Of a DNA stretch of 64,000 nucleotides, positions 43,165 to 51,271 are shown piece by piece; the first letter of the stretch is position 1; every line of letters starts with the position of its first letter. The translations under genes and the position numbers were made by a program. This DNA is from Natrinema sp. CBA1119. GTDB taxonomy: Archaea; Halobacteriota; Halobacteria; Halobacteriales; Natrialbaceae. The stretch lies in assembly GCF_002572525.1 (NCBI RefSeq), contig NZ_PDBS01000001.1, forward strand, positions 1,798,001 through 1,862,000, given 5' to 3'. The notes beneath the pieces are model-generated. The model saw only the letters and a list, made by a program, of their open reading frames with translations. It was not told the origin of the DNA and ran no database searches.

Positions 43165-43833
43165 CTAGAGCCACTTCACGCCGACGTCGTGCATCTCCTC
43201 GTTGTACTTCGCGATGTTGATGACCAGCGGCGTGACGCTCTCGACTTCGGCCGCGTTGGCCAGCGGTCCGGCCTCAAGCGCGCGCAAGCCGTCGATCTCG
43301 TTCGCGATCGACAGGACGGTTGCCGCGGCGTCCGAGTCATCGGCGACGACGAGCGTGTCGAGCCCGAGGTCGTTGTCGAGGTTCGACAGCGCGTCGGCCG
43401 CGAGGTTGTGGAACGCGCCGACGACCGGCACCTCGTCGGGGGCCCGCTGTGCGACGAGTTCGGTGACGCTGCCGGCGTCCGGCGGGTGGTAGTGCAGGCC
43501 GTCCTCGTCGCCCTGCATGCCGACCGCGGGAGTGATCAGAATCGAGTCCGCGTCGAGGCTGTCGGCGACCGCTTCGACGGTGTCGCCGACGTAGTACGGC
43601 GGGACGCTGAGAATGACGACGTCGGCTCGATCGGCCGCCATCTCGTTGCCAAAGCCCTTGATATCGGCGTCGGCACCGCGCGCCTCGAGTTCGTCTTCGT
43701 ATTCCGCGACCGCGTCGCGAGCCTTCTCGGGATCCCTCGAGCCGATGAGGATCTCGTGGTCCGTATCCCGGGCAAACCGCAGTGCGAGCCCTTCGCCGAT
43801 GTCGCCGGTGCCGCCGAGCAGTGCAATTCGCAT
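43165..43833 (-). CDS. npdG: NADPH-dependent F420 reductase
   Basis: A 222-residue F420H2:NADP oxidoreductase. The NADP-binding motif LLGGTGDIGEGLALRFA, ILIGSRDPEKA and the later GAFHNLAADAL (with VESVTPLVINIAKYN at the end) are the family signatures. It reduces F420 with NADPH or the reverse and pairs functionally with cofE and the Mer-like enzyme at 20.7-22.4 kb. ATG 43833 is used. Confidence 0.93.
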   Translation of the reverse strand: MRIALLGGTGDIGEGLALRFARDTDHEILIGSRDPEKARDAVAEYEDELEARGADADIKGFGNEMAADRADVVILSVPPYYVGDTVEAVADSLDADSILITPAVGMQGDEDGLHYHPPDAGSVTELVAQRAPDEVPVVGAFHNLAADALSNLDNDLGLDTLVVADDSDAAATVLSIANEIDGLRALEAGPLANAAEVESVTPLVINIAKYNEEMHDVGVKWL

Positions 43834-44381
43834 ACGCACCTCTCGGGAGGGCACCCGAATAAAAGGGCCGGGGATCGGCCGATATCGCCGGGTTCTCGGA
43901 CGGAAACTTCCACCCGGACCCGTTTCAACGCGATCGACAGACTCGACCAAATCCGCGAGAGGGGAGTCGAAAACGTTCCGTCGAACGAGCTCGATTCGTC
44001 GGTGGTCTGAACGCGACGGAGAAGATCGTCTCGAGAGAGACCGCGAGTCAACGAGAACGCGAACGCACTGCTCGCGCTGCTCGCTCTGGCTTCTAGGAGG
44101 GTCACACCCTCCCTAACCGACTCGCTCACTCACTTCCCTCGTTCGCTCATCCGCATGAAGACGCTTTGCGTCTTCCAAGCCTTCGTTCACTGCGTCTGCT
44201 CACGGGTGCGAAGCACCCGTTCGCATGGTATGCGGGACCGTCGGTCCCGCACTATTCACGAAGACCTCGCACGACATCGACCAGCGATTCACCCGTCGTT
44301 CATCGCTGGACAGCGCGCGCCACCGCATCGAACTCCCTCGTCGTAACGGCGGTGGAACGCGCAGTCTGACAGGAACCCGTC
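43834..44381. repeat. intergenic run of short perfect hairpins with three-base loops
   Basis: The 550-base gap contains GGAGGGT-CAC-ACCCTCC (44096-44112), GAAGACGC-TTT-GCGTCTTC (44157-44175), ACGGGTGC-GAA-GCACCCGT (44202-44220), CGCAT-GGT-ATGCG (44222-44234) and TGCGGGACC-GTC-GGTCCCGCA (44231-44251). The last two share bases, so only one can form at a time. No ORF here is convincing. Confidence 0.75.
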
Positions 44382-44639
44382 TCAGGGCGCGTCGTCTTCG
44401 TTCGGGTTCATCGCCGCGCCCAGCCCGCCGTCGTAGGCGTCGCGCTCGGTCACCTCGCGGATCCGCTGCTCGAGTCGCCCCTCGAGTTCCTGCCGCCGCT
44501 GCTCGTCCACGTCGGCGTTGGTCCCCAGGTCCCGCAGGTCGTGTCGTGCCGTTCGAAGGACGGAGACGGCCTCCTCGGTCTCGAGGTCGTCCGCGCGGTC
44601 GAGTGCGCGCTCGACGTCCGCGAGCGTGGTCTCGGTCAT
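44382..44639 (-). CDS. small acidic conserved protein (DUF7553-like)
   Basis: The 85-residue product starts MTETTLADVERALDRADDL. It is all helical and acidic, with a predicted coiled coil through DEQRRQELEGRLEQRIREVTERD, and no enzymatic motif. DUF7553 is suggested from memory only. It is divergent from the glycerophosphodiesterase gene. Function unknown. Confidence 0.65.
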   Translation of the reverse strand: MTETTLADVERALDRADDLETEEAVSVLRTARHDLRDLGTNADVDEQRRQELEGRLEQRIREVTERDAYDGGLGAAMNPNEDDAP

Positions 44640-44746
44640 ACCGGTGGTTCGCGGGGAACACGGATCAACAACCGGCCGGGAAGCGCCACGTCGGCGACTC
44701 GCGGCCAATCCACAGCTTTCGTTACCCGGCTTCCCGTCGATCCGGT

Positions 44747-45577
44747 ATGGCACGCCCCGCCGTCATCGCTCACCGCGGCTACGCCGGCGTCGCACCCGAA
44801 AACACGATCGAGGCGGTGACTCGAGCGGCCGATCGCGACGAGACCGCGATGCTCGAGATCGACGTCCAGCCGGCCGCCTGCGGGACCCCGGTCGTTATCC
44901 ACGACGAGCGCCTCGGAGGGATCCGTGACGGCCGGTCCCTGACCGACGCCGGGGGGTTCGTGTGGGAGACGCCGCTCGCGGCGCTTCGAGAGACGCGGGT
45001 TCTGGGTACCGACGCGGCGGTGCCGACGCTCGCGGACGTGCTCGAGGCCGTCCCCGAGACGGTGGCCCTCAACGTCGAACTGAAGAATCCAGGCCGATCG
45101 GATCTGCGCGTCGGCGAGTCGCTCTCGCCGACCCAACGCGCCGAGCGCCGCGAGGTCTGGCTGCCGTTCGTCCAGCGGGTCGTCGCGGACTGCGGAGCCT
45201 TCCGCGGCGAACTCCTCTTCTCGTCGTTCTGCGAGGGCGCGATCGCGGCGCTGCGCGAGGTCGCCGACGACGCCGCGGCACCGCTGGTGTGGGACGACCT
45301 CGAGGCCGGACTCGAGATCGCGCGCCGTTACGACTGCGAGGCGATCCACCCGCCGCGGAACGCGATCGCCGGAACGGAGCTGGCCGGGACAGCCTACGCC
45401 GGTTTTTCGACGAGGGAACCCGAGATCGACGTGCTCGAGGCGGCCCACGCGGCGGGCCGAGCGGTTAACGTCTGGACGGCGACCAACTGGGTCCAGTTCG
45501 ACGAACTCGCGGCGGCCGGCGTCGACGGGATCATCGCCGACTATCCCGGGCTGGATAGGGGCTCGAGCGGTCGATAA
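44747..45577 (+). CDS. glycerophosphodiester phosphodiesterase
   Basis: A 276-residue GDPD-family TIM barrel. VIAHRGYAGVAPENTIEAVTRA carries the catalytic His and Glu, LEIDVQPAACGTPVVIHDERL the metal ligands and second His; NVELKN and NVWTATNWVQFDELAAAGVDGIIADYPGL close the barrel. Cleaves glycerophosphodiesters to glycerol phosphate and an alcohol. No signal peptide, so cytosolic. Confidence 0.92.
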   Translation: MARPAVIAHRGYAGVAPENTIEAVTRAADRDETAMLEIDVQPAACGTPVVIHDERLGGIRDGRSLTDAGGFVWETPLAALRETRVLGTDAAVPTLADVLEAVPETVALNVELKNPGRSDLRVGESLSPTQRAERREVWLPFVQRVVADCGAFRGELLFSSFCEGAIAALREVADDAAAPLVWDDLEAGLEIARRYDCEAIHPPRNAIAGTELAGTAYAGFSTREPEIDVLEAAHAAGRAVNVWTATNWVQFDELAAAGVDGIIADYPGLDRGSSGR

Positions 45578-45813
45578 CGACGGCAGTCGGCGCGATGCCG
45601 CGCGATTCGATCCCAGCCGCGTCACCGGATGGCAAGTACTGCCTGCAACTGCGCCGGATACCTTGATGCGACAAATCGTGCAAAGGAAGTGTTGACTATG
45701 TATCTCGTCTCGCGTTCGAGGTGTCGGTTCGACCGCGGGCTTGCGAACGAACCCTGCGTCGCCGCGGTCCGGCACGGTGTCGACTCGAGGCACTGGTCGG
45801 GAGGTGGCGGACC

Positions 45814-48282
45814 ATGAGCGAGCTTCCACCGCAGACGACCATCAAGCGGTGGCTGGTGACGACCAATCACAAGGATGTCGGCATTCTCTATCTGGCGACG
45901 GCGCTATTCTTCCTCGTCGCCGGCGGCGTCCTCGCATTGCTGTTTCGCGCTCACCTCTGGGAGTTCGGCGGCACCGGACTCCTCACGAACACCGAGTACA
46001 ATCAGTCGGTCTCGATCCACGGATTGCTGATGGTGTTCTGGTTTATCTCACCGCTCGGATTCGGTTTCGGGAACTATATCGTTCCGCTCCAGATCGGGGC
46101 GAAGGACATGGCATTTCCGCGCCTGAACGCGCTGAGTTACTGGTTCTACCTGTTTTCGGGCCTTCTCGTCATCTTCTCGTTCTTTCAGGGGACGACGTGG
46201 GCCAACGGCTGGTACATGTACGCGCCGCTGAACGTGCCGATCTACAACCCAGGCTACACGCTGACGATGGGAGGCAATACGACGATCCTCGCGTTGACCC
46301 TGTTCGTCCTGTCGACCACCCTCAGTACGGTGAATTTCCTGACGACGATCCACCGCTGTCGCGCCGAGGGTCTCGGCCTGTGGAACATGCCGCTGGTCAC
46401 GTGGGGGATCCTCCTGACCGTCTGGATGATGCTGTTCGCGTTCGCGGCGCTGCTGGCCGCACTCATTCTCATGTTGACCGACCGCCTCCTGCTCACGCAG
46501 TACTTCGCGACCGCCCAGGGCTCGAGTCTGCTGTGGGGACACCTCTTCTGGTTCTTCGGCCATCCGGAGGTGTATATCGTCTTTTTCCCTGCCCTGGGGA
46601 TCATGTTCGAGACGTTCCAGACGTTCACTGGCCGCCGAATCGTCGGCCGAAAGTGGGTCATTATCGCGATGGTCCTGGTGGCCGTTCAGTCCTTCTTGGT
46701 CTGGATGCACCACATGTTTCTGACGACGATCAACCTCCCGATCAAGACGCTGTTCATGGCGACGACGATTGGGATTTCGCTTCCCTTCGACCTGATGGTC
46801 TTCGCGCTGATCTACACGATGATCAAGGGTCGCGTCCGATTCACGACGCCGTTTCTGTTCTCGCTGGGTGCGCTCGTGTTGTTCATCCTCGGCGGGATCA
46901 CCGGCGTCTTCCTCGGTGCCGTCGTCCTCGACTACGAGTTCCGCGGGACCTACTGGGTCGTCGCGCACTTCCACTACGTGATGGTCGCGGGAGTCACCGC
47001 GCTGATCGGTGGCCTCTACTACTGGTGGCCGAAGATTTCCGGCAAGATGTACTCCGAACGGCTCGGGAAGCTCAGCTTCGCCGTCTACTTCATCGGCTTC
47101 AACCTGCTGTACTTCCCGATGTTCCTCGCCTGGGAGACGCCGCGGCGCGTCTTCCACTACCCCGAGGGAACCGAGCTTTACCACCAGCTGGCGACCGTCG
47201 GAGCCTTCGTCATCGGGACGGGAGTTCTGCTCGTCTTCATCACGCTCGCGAAGAGTTTCGTCTCCGGGCCCGACGCGCCGGACAACCCGTGGGCGTACTC
47301 GCGAACCGCCGAGTGGGCGACGACCTCACCCCCGCCGCTCGAGAACTGGCCGAACCGACCCAGCTACGCGAACGGTCGCCTCGAGTTCGTCGATGACGCG
47401 ACGGCGGCCGACGGCGGCGCGGTCGCCCACGAGCGCACCGGAGCGGCCGAGTCGCTCGAGGCCGACCACGAGGATCACGCGAGCATCTGGCCGTTCGGAA
47501 TCGGGGTCGGCATGTTCGTTATGTTCCTCGGATTATCGGGACTAACGCCGTACGTCGCCGACTTCGCGACCGCGCGCGGCGCGGAACTCGCCGGGAGCAC
47601 CGCCGGATCGGAGAACGTTCTCTATCCCGTGCTCTCGCTCGTCGGCGTCGGCATCCTGGGGTTCGCGCTGTTCCAGTACGGACGCGAGGAATTCAACGCA
47701 CCCGAGATGGCCATCGCCGAACGGTGGCCGTTCGAGGGGGTCGGCACGACCAAGACTGGCGTCTGGTTCTTCCTGGCCTCGGACGTCGTCGTCTTCGGTG
47801 CCGTCATCGGGGCGTACGTGTTCATGCGGATCCACGGCGGCTGGGGCAACTTCGATCCCGTGCCGCCCTCGGCGACGATCGGACTGATCAACACCTACGT
47901 CCTGCTCACCTCGAGTTTCACGGTCGTCCTCGCGCTGGTGATGGCCGAACGCGGGAACAAGCGCGGGCTGCTGGCGTCAATGGGGGCCACGCTGCTACTC
48001 GGACTCACGTTCCTCGCCATCAAGGGCTACGAGTGGGGGCAGGAGTTCGCCCACGACATCTACTGGTTCACCGATCTCGAGTACTCGATGTACTTCGTGA
48101 CGACCGGCCTCCACGCGCTGCACGTCATCCTCGGCCTGCTCATCGCGGCGTTTCTGATCTACCGGATCGTGAGCGTCGATGCCTACCTCGAGGATGATCG
48201 ACCGGTCGAGTACTTCGGCCTCTACTGGCACTTCGTCGACATCGTCTGGGTGATTCTCTTCCCGCTGTTCTACCTCATGTAG
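45814..48282 (+). CDS. fused cytochrome c oxidase subunits I and III (CoxAC)
   Basis: An 822-residue aa3-type heme-copper oxidase fusion. In subunit I: His69 (heme a), His250-Pro-Glu252-Val-Tyr254 (CuB and cross-linked Tyr; Glu252 marks type A1), His299/His300 (CuB) and His385/His387 (hemes a3 and a). A soluble linker at 485-555 leads to an extra span pair and then a subunit III domain at about 630-822 (WFFLASDVVVFGAVIGAYVF, TGLHALHVILG). GGGAGGTGG lies just before ATG 45814. It pumps protons while reducing oxygen; subunit II must be encoded elsewhere. Confidence 0.93.
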   Translation: MSELPPQTTIKRWLVTTNHKDVGILYLATALFFLVAGGVLALLFRAHLWEFGGTGLLTNTEYNQSVSIHGLLMVFWFISPLGFGFGNYIVPLQIGAKDMAFPRLNALSYWFYLFSGLLVIFSFFQGTTWANGWYMYAPLNVPIYNPGYTLTMGGNTTILALTLFVLSTTLSTVNFLTTIHRCRAEGLGLWNMPLVTWGILLTVWMMLFAFAALLAALILMLTDRLLLTQYFATAQGSSLLWGHLFWFFGHPEVYIVFFPALGIMFETFQTFTGRRIVGRKWVIIAMVLVAVQSFLVWMHHMFLTTINLPIKTLFMATTIGISLPFDLMVFALIYTMIKGRVRFTTPFLFSLGALVLFILGGITGVFLGAVVLDYEFRGTYWVVAHFHYVMVAGVTALIGGLYYWWPKISGKMYSERLGKLSFAVYFIGFNLLYFPMFLAWETPRRVFHYPEGTELYHQLATVGAFVIGTGVLLVFITLAKSFVSGPDAPDNPWAYSRTAEWATTSPPPLENWPNRPSYANGRLEFVDDATAADGGAVAHERTGAAESLEADHEDHASIWPFGIGVGMFVMFLGLSGLTPYVADFATARGAELAGSTAGSENVLYPVLSLVGVGILGFALFQYGREEFNAPEMAIAERWPFEGVGTTKTGVWFFLASDVVVFGAVIGAYVFMRIHGGWGNFDPVPPSATIGLINTYVLLTSSFTVVLALVMAERGNKRGLLASMGATLLLGLTFLAIKGYEWGQEFAHDIYWFTDLEYSMYFVTTGLHALHVILGLLIAAFLIYRIVSVDAYLEDDRPVEYFGLYWHFVDIVWVILFPLFYLM

Positions 48283-48391
48283 CGCGGTGGGGTGCCGTTT
48301 TTCTACACGCGACGGGCGAGGGAGCCTCGAGGCCGTCCTCCGATCGGAGGAGATCAACCCAATACAAGGAGATCCCCGCCGAACGAGGCGT

Positions 48392-49159
48392 ATGGAACTC
48401 TCGAGCATCGTCGACAGACTCGACGAGGAGTTGCGAACCGACGAGTACGCCGATCTCGACGCCAGCGCGAACGGCCTGCAGGTCGGCCCGGACGAGGCCG
48501 ATATCGAGCGCGTCGCGTTCGCCGTCGACGGCGTCCGCGAGACGGTCGACCGTGCTCTCGAGGCCGACGCGGACCTGCTGGTCGTCCACCACGGGCTCTC
48601 GTGGGGCGGCTTCGACCGCGTGACCGGCCGCACCTACGACCGAATCGCGCCCCTGATCGAGAACGACCTCGCGCTGTACGTCTCCCATCTCCCGCTCGAC
48701 GGCCATCAGGAACTGGGCAACGCCGCCGGCGTCGCCGACCTGCTCGGACTCGAGGACCGCGCCCCGTTCGGCGACCACGGCCCCGAACACATCGGCCAGC
48801 GCGGGACGGCCGCCGACCCCTACGCGCCCGCCGACCTGCGCGAGCGCCTCGAGACGAATCTGGATACCGGCGGTCAGCCCGTCCAGCACCTCGCGTTCGG
48901 GCCGGACGAGATCGAAGACGTCGCGGTCGTTACCGGTAGCGGGGTCGACTGGCTCGACGAGGCCGTCGACGCGGGCGCGGATGCGCTGGTGACCGGCGAG
49001 GGGAAAGGGAAGGCCTACCACGAAGCGCAGGAGGCAGGAATCCACGTCTTCCTCGCGGGCCACTACGCGACGGAGACGTTCGGCGTCCGCTCGCTGCAGG
49101 ATCTCGTAGCAGGATGGGATCTCGAGACGACCTTCCTCGACGCGCCGACGGGATTGTAG
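48392..49159 (+). CDS. Nif3-like dinuclear metal centre protein
   Basis: A 255-residue NIF3 family protein (GTP cyclohydrolase I type 2 in some annotations). Metal ligands are in LLVVHHGLSWGG (two His), SHLPLDGHQELGN and, near the C-terminus, TGEGKGKAYHEAQEAGIHVFLAGHYATE. It forms a toroidal hexamer in relatives. The role is uncertain. Confidence 0.9.
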   Translation: MELSSIVDRLDEELRTDEYADLDASANGLQVGPDEADIERVAFAVDGVRETVDRALEADADLLVVHHGLSWGGFDRVTGRTYDRIAPLIENDLALYVSHLPLDGHQELGNAAGVADLLGLEDRAPFGDHGPEHIGQRGTAADPYAPADLRERLETNLDTGGQPVQHLAFGPDEIEDVAVVTGSGVDWLDEAVDAGADALVTGEGKGKAYHEAQEAGIHVFLAGHYATETFGVRSLQDLVAGWDLETTFLDAPTGL

Positions 49160-49243
49160 CACCGGCCCCCTGAAGCCGGCTTGAGGGAACCGACGCCGGT
49201 TGCGGGGATGGGTAAAATCCCTCTTTCAGGTATCCCGTCCGTT

Positions 49244-49555
49244 ATGTTAGACGCGTCGAAACGACGCGTCGTGGCTTCATCATCGACACTGCCGACGGCT
49301 CTCTCAGTATCGACCTACGTCGAGGAGGGCGCTCGTATCGCCGCAATCTTGCTCGTCTGGGGCGTTATCGCCGCGTTTTTCGCCTACGGCATCGCCGAGA
49401 TCGGCGGGCCGGGGAGCCTCTTCGAAACGATCGGTCCGCAACTCGGCGCGCTCTTCGCACTGACCGGACTGCTCAACGCGATCCTCTATCTCCTGTATCG
49501 CACCGTCGATTACTGGCAACGGGGTGTGACGGGGGCGCTCGAGCCCGAGGGATGA
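49244..49555 (+). CDS. two-span membrane protein
   Basis: The 103-residue product starts MLDASKRRVVASSSTLPT. Two spans (about 32-52, AAILLVWGVIAAFFAYGIAEI, and 66-86) surround a short loop. ATG 49244 is preferred to the earlier in-frame codon. No family is recognised. Confidence 0.68.
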   Translation: MLDASKRRVVASSSTLPTALSVSTYVEEGARIAAILLVWGVIAAFFAYGIAEIGGPGSLFETIGPQLGALFALTGLLNAILYLLYRTVDYWQRGVTGALEPEG

Positions 49556-49642
49556 TTCACGGGGTCGAAACCGATCACTGGCGGCACACAGAGACGGAAC
49601 TGGACCGCGACGTTCAAACCGCTCGCCCGCCCATTCGAGGAC

Positions 49643-50704
49643 ATGAGCGACGAGCACGACCACGGGAGCGACGACGCCGGCGAGGCGGACGATCACCATG
49701 ACCCCGAGGAAACCTTCGCACACGACCCGATCGGCCACGCCGAGGTCCGCGCCGGAATGACGGTCGGCGAACTCGCGGACGAGTACGGCAACGCGGGCGT
49801 CGGCGCGGCGGACCTCCACGATGCCGTCGACGTCACCGAAGCGATGTTCGACGACGACGTGACCGTCTTCTTCGGCCTCGCGGGCGCGATGGTTCCGACG
49901 GGGATGCGATCGATCGTCGCCGAGCTGATCCGCGACGGCTACATCGACGTGCTCGTCACGACCGGCGCGAACCTCACCCACGATTCCATCGAGGCCATCG
50001 GCGGGAAACACCACCACGGCGCGGTCCACGCCGAGGGGAAGACCGAGCGCGAACACGACGAAACGCTGCGCGACGAGGGCGTCGATCGCATCTACAACGT
50101 CTATCTCCCACAGGAGTTCTTCGCCGACTTTGAGTCGCACCTCCGCGAGGAGGTCTTTCCGGTCCTCGAGGCCGAGTGCGAAGACGAGGGACTCGTCTCG
50201 ATCCAGCGGCTCACGGAGGAACTCGGCCGGGCGAACGCCGAGGTGAACGAACGCGACGGCGTCGACGAGGACGCGGGTATCGCCGCCGCGGCATACGAGA
50301 ACGACGTGCCGATCTACTGTCCCGCCGTTCAGGACTCCGTGCTCGGCCTGCAGGCGTGGATGTACTCCCAGACCTCGGCCTTCTCGCTGGACGCGCTGGC
50401 GGACATGACGCCGCTGACCGATATCGCCTACCACGCCGAGGAAGCCGGCGCGTTCGTCGTCGGCGGGGGCGTCCCCAAGAATTTCACCCTCCAGACGATG
50501 CTCGTCTCGCCCGACGCCTACGATTACGCCGTCCAGTTGACGATGGACCCGAAACAGACCGGCGGCCTCTCCGGCGCGACGCTGGACGAGGCCCGCTCGT
50601 GGGGGAAACTCGAGAAAGACGCCGAGAACGTCTCGGTCTACGCCGACGCGACGATCACGCTGCCGCTCGTGGTCGCCGCGGCTCGCGAGCGACTCGAAAA
50701 CTGA
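49643..50704 (+). CDS. dys: deoxyhypusine synthase
   Basis: A 353-residue enzyme that moves the aminobutyl group of spermidine onto initiation factor aIF5A. Landmarks are FFGLAGAMVPTGMRSIVAELI, VLVTTGANLTHDSIEAIGG, PIYCPAVQDSVLG, GGGVPKNFTLQTML and the active-site Lys in ARSWGKLEKDAENVSVYAD. The first 35 residues are His/Asp-rich. Its presence confirms archaeal-type translation. Confidence 0.94.
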   Translation: MSDEHDHGSDDAGEADDHHDPEETFAHDPIGHAEVRAGMTVGELADEYGNAGVGAADLHDAVDVTEAMFDDDVTVFFGLAGAMVPTGMRSIVAELIRDGYIDVLVTTGANLTHDSIEAIGGKHHHGAVHAEGKTEREHDETLRDEGVDRIYNVYLPQEFFADFESHLREEVFPVLEAECEDEGLVSIQRLTEELGRANAEVNERDGVDEDAGIAAAAYENDVPIYCPAVQDSVLGLQAWMYSQTSAFSLDALADMTPLTDIAYHAEEAGAFVVGGGVPKNFTLQTMLVSPDAYDYAVQLTMDPKQTGGLSGATLDEARSWGKLEKDAENVSVYADATITLPLVVAAARERLEN

Positions 50705-50753
50705 TATTACGGCGCTCGAGGGAGCGATAGCGCCTCCCTCGTTCGAGCGCTCA

Positions 50754-51140
50754 TCAGTACGTCTGGTACGTCGCCGAGCCGACCTCGATCCGGACCAGCG
50801 TGTTTTCGGCGTACGCGTCGGACTCCGCGTCGTACTTCTCGTTGATCCGGCGGCGAGCCGCGGCGGTCTCGCTTTCGTCGTCGACGACCGTCGCCGTGCC
50901 GAGTAGCGAGACCATCCATTGCGTGTGCCCCGCCTCGTCGCTCTGTACCGAGATGGCGACCCGCGGATTCTCCCTGATATTCGCCAGCTTCCGGCCGGTT
51001 GTCACGATCTCGACGACCCCGTCGGCGTACCGGTACCAGACCGGCGCGACGTGGGGCCGTCCCTCGGCACAGGTTCCCAGATGGGCCATCAACGGCTCGC
51101 TCTCGAGCAGGCGCTCCGCTTCGGGTGGGACCGTCGACAC
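50754..51140 (-). CDS. pyridoxamine 5'-phosphate oxidase-like flavin protein
   Basis: A 128-residue split-barrel protein of the PNPOx superfamily. MAHLGTCAEGRPHVAPVWYRYADGVVEIVTTGRKLANIRENPRVAISV is the family core that binds FMN or F420. Because the window carries F420 genes, an F420-dependent reductase is possible, but the sequence does not decide. Confidence 0.85.
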   Translation of the reverse strand: MSTVPPEAERLLESEPLMAHLGTCAEGRPHVAPVWYRYADGVVEIVTTGRKLANIRENPRVAISVQSDEAGHTQWMVSLLGTATVVDDESETAAARRRINEKYDAESDAYAENTLVRIEVGSATYQTY

Positions 51141-51271
51141 GGTCGTCCCAGCGACGGGCAGCGAAAAAAGGGGTCACCATGCCGATGCCGGCGCGCCGGT
51201 CGCCACTGCGTCCGAACTGCCGGACGGCTTATTACCTCGTCGTCCGTTTACGGGTGTATTCAATCGATCCT

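Noticed and set aside
45698-45817. 39-residue ORF ending in ATGA overlap with the CoxAC gene
   Set aside because: The peptide is Arg/Gly-rich without any helix or motif, and CoxAC has its own GGGAGG site. The overlap may be chance.
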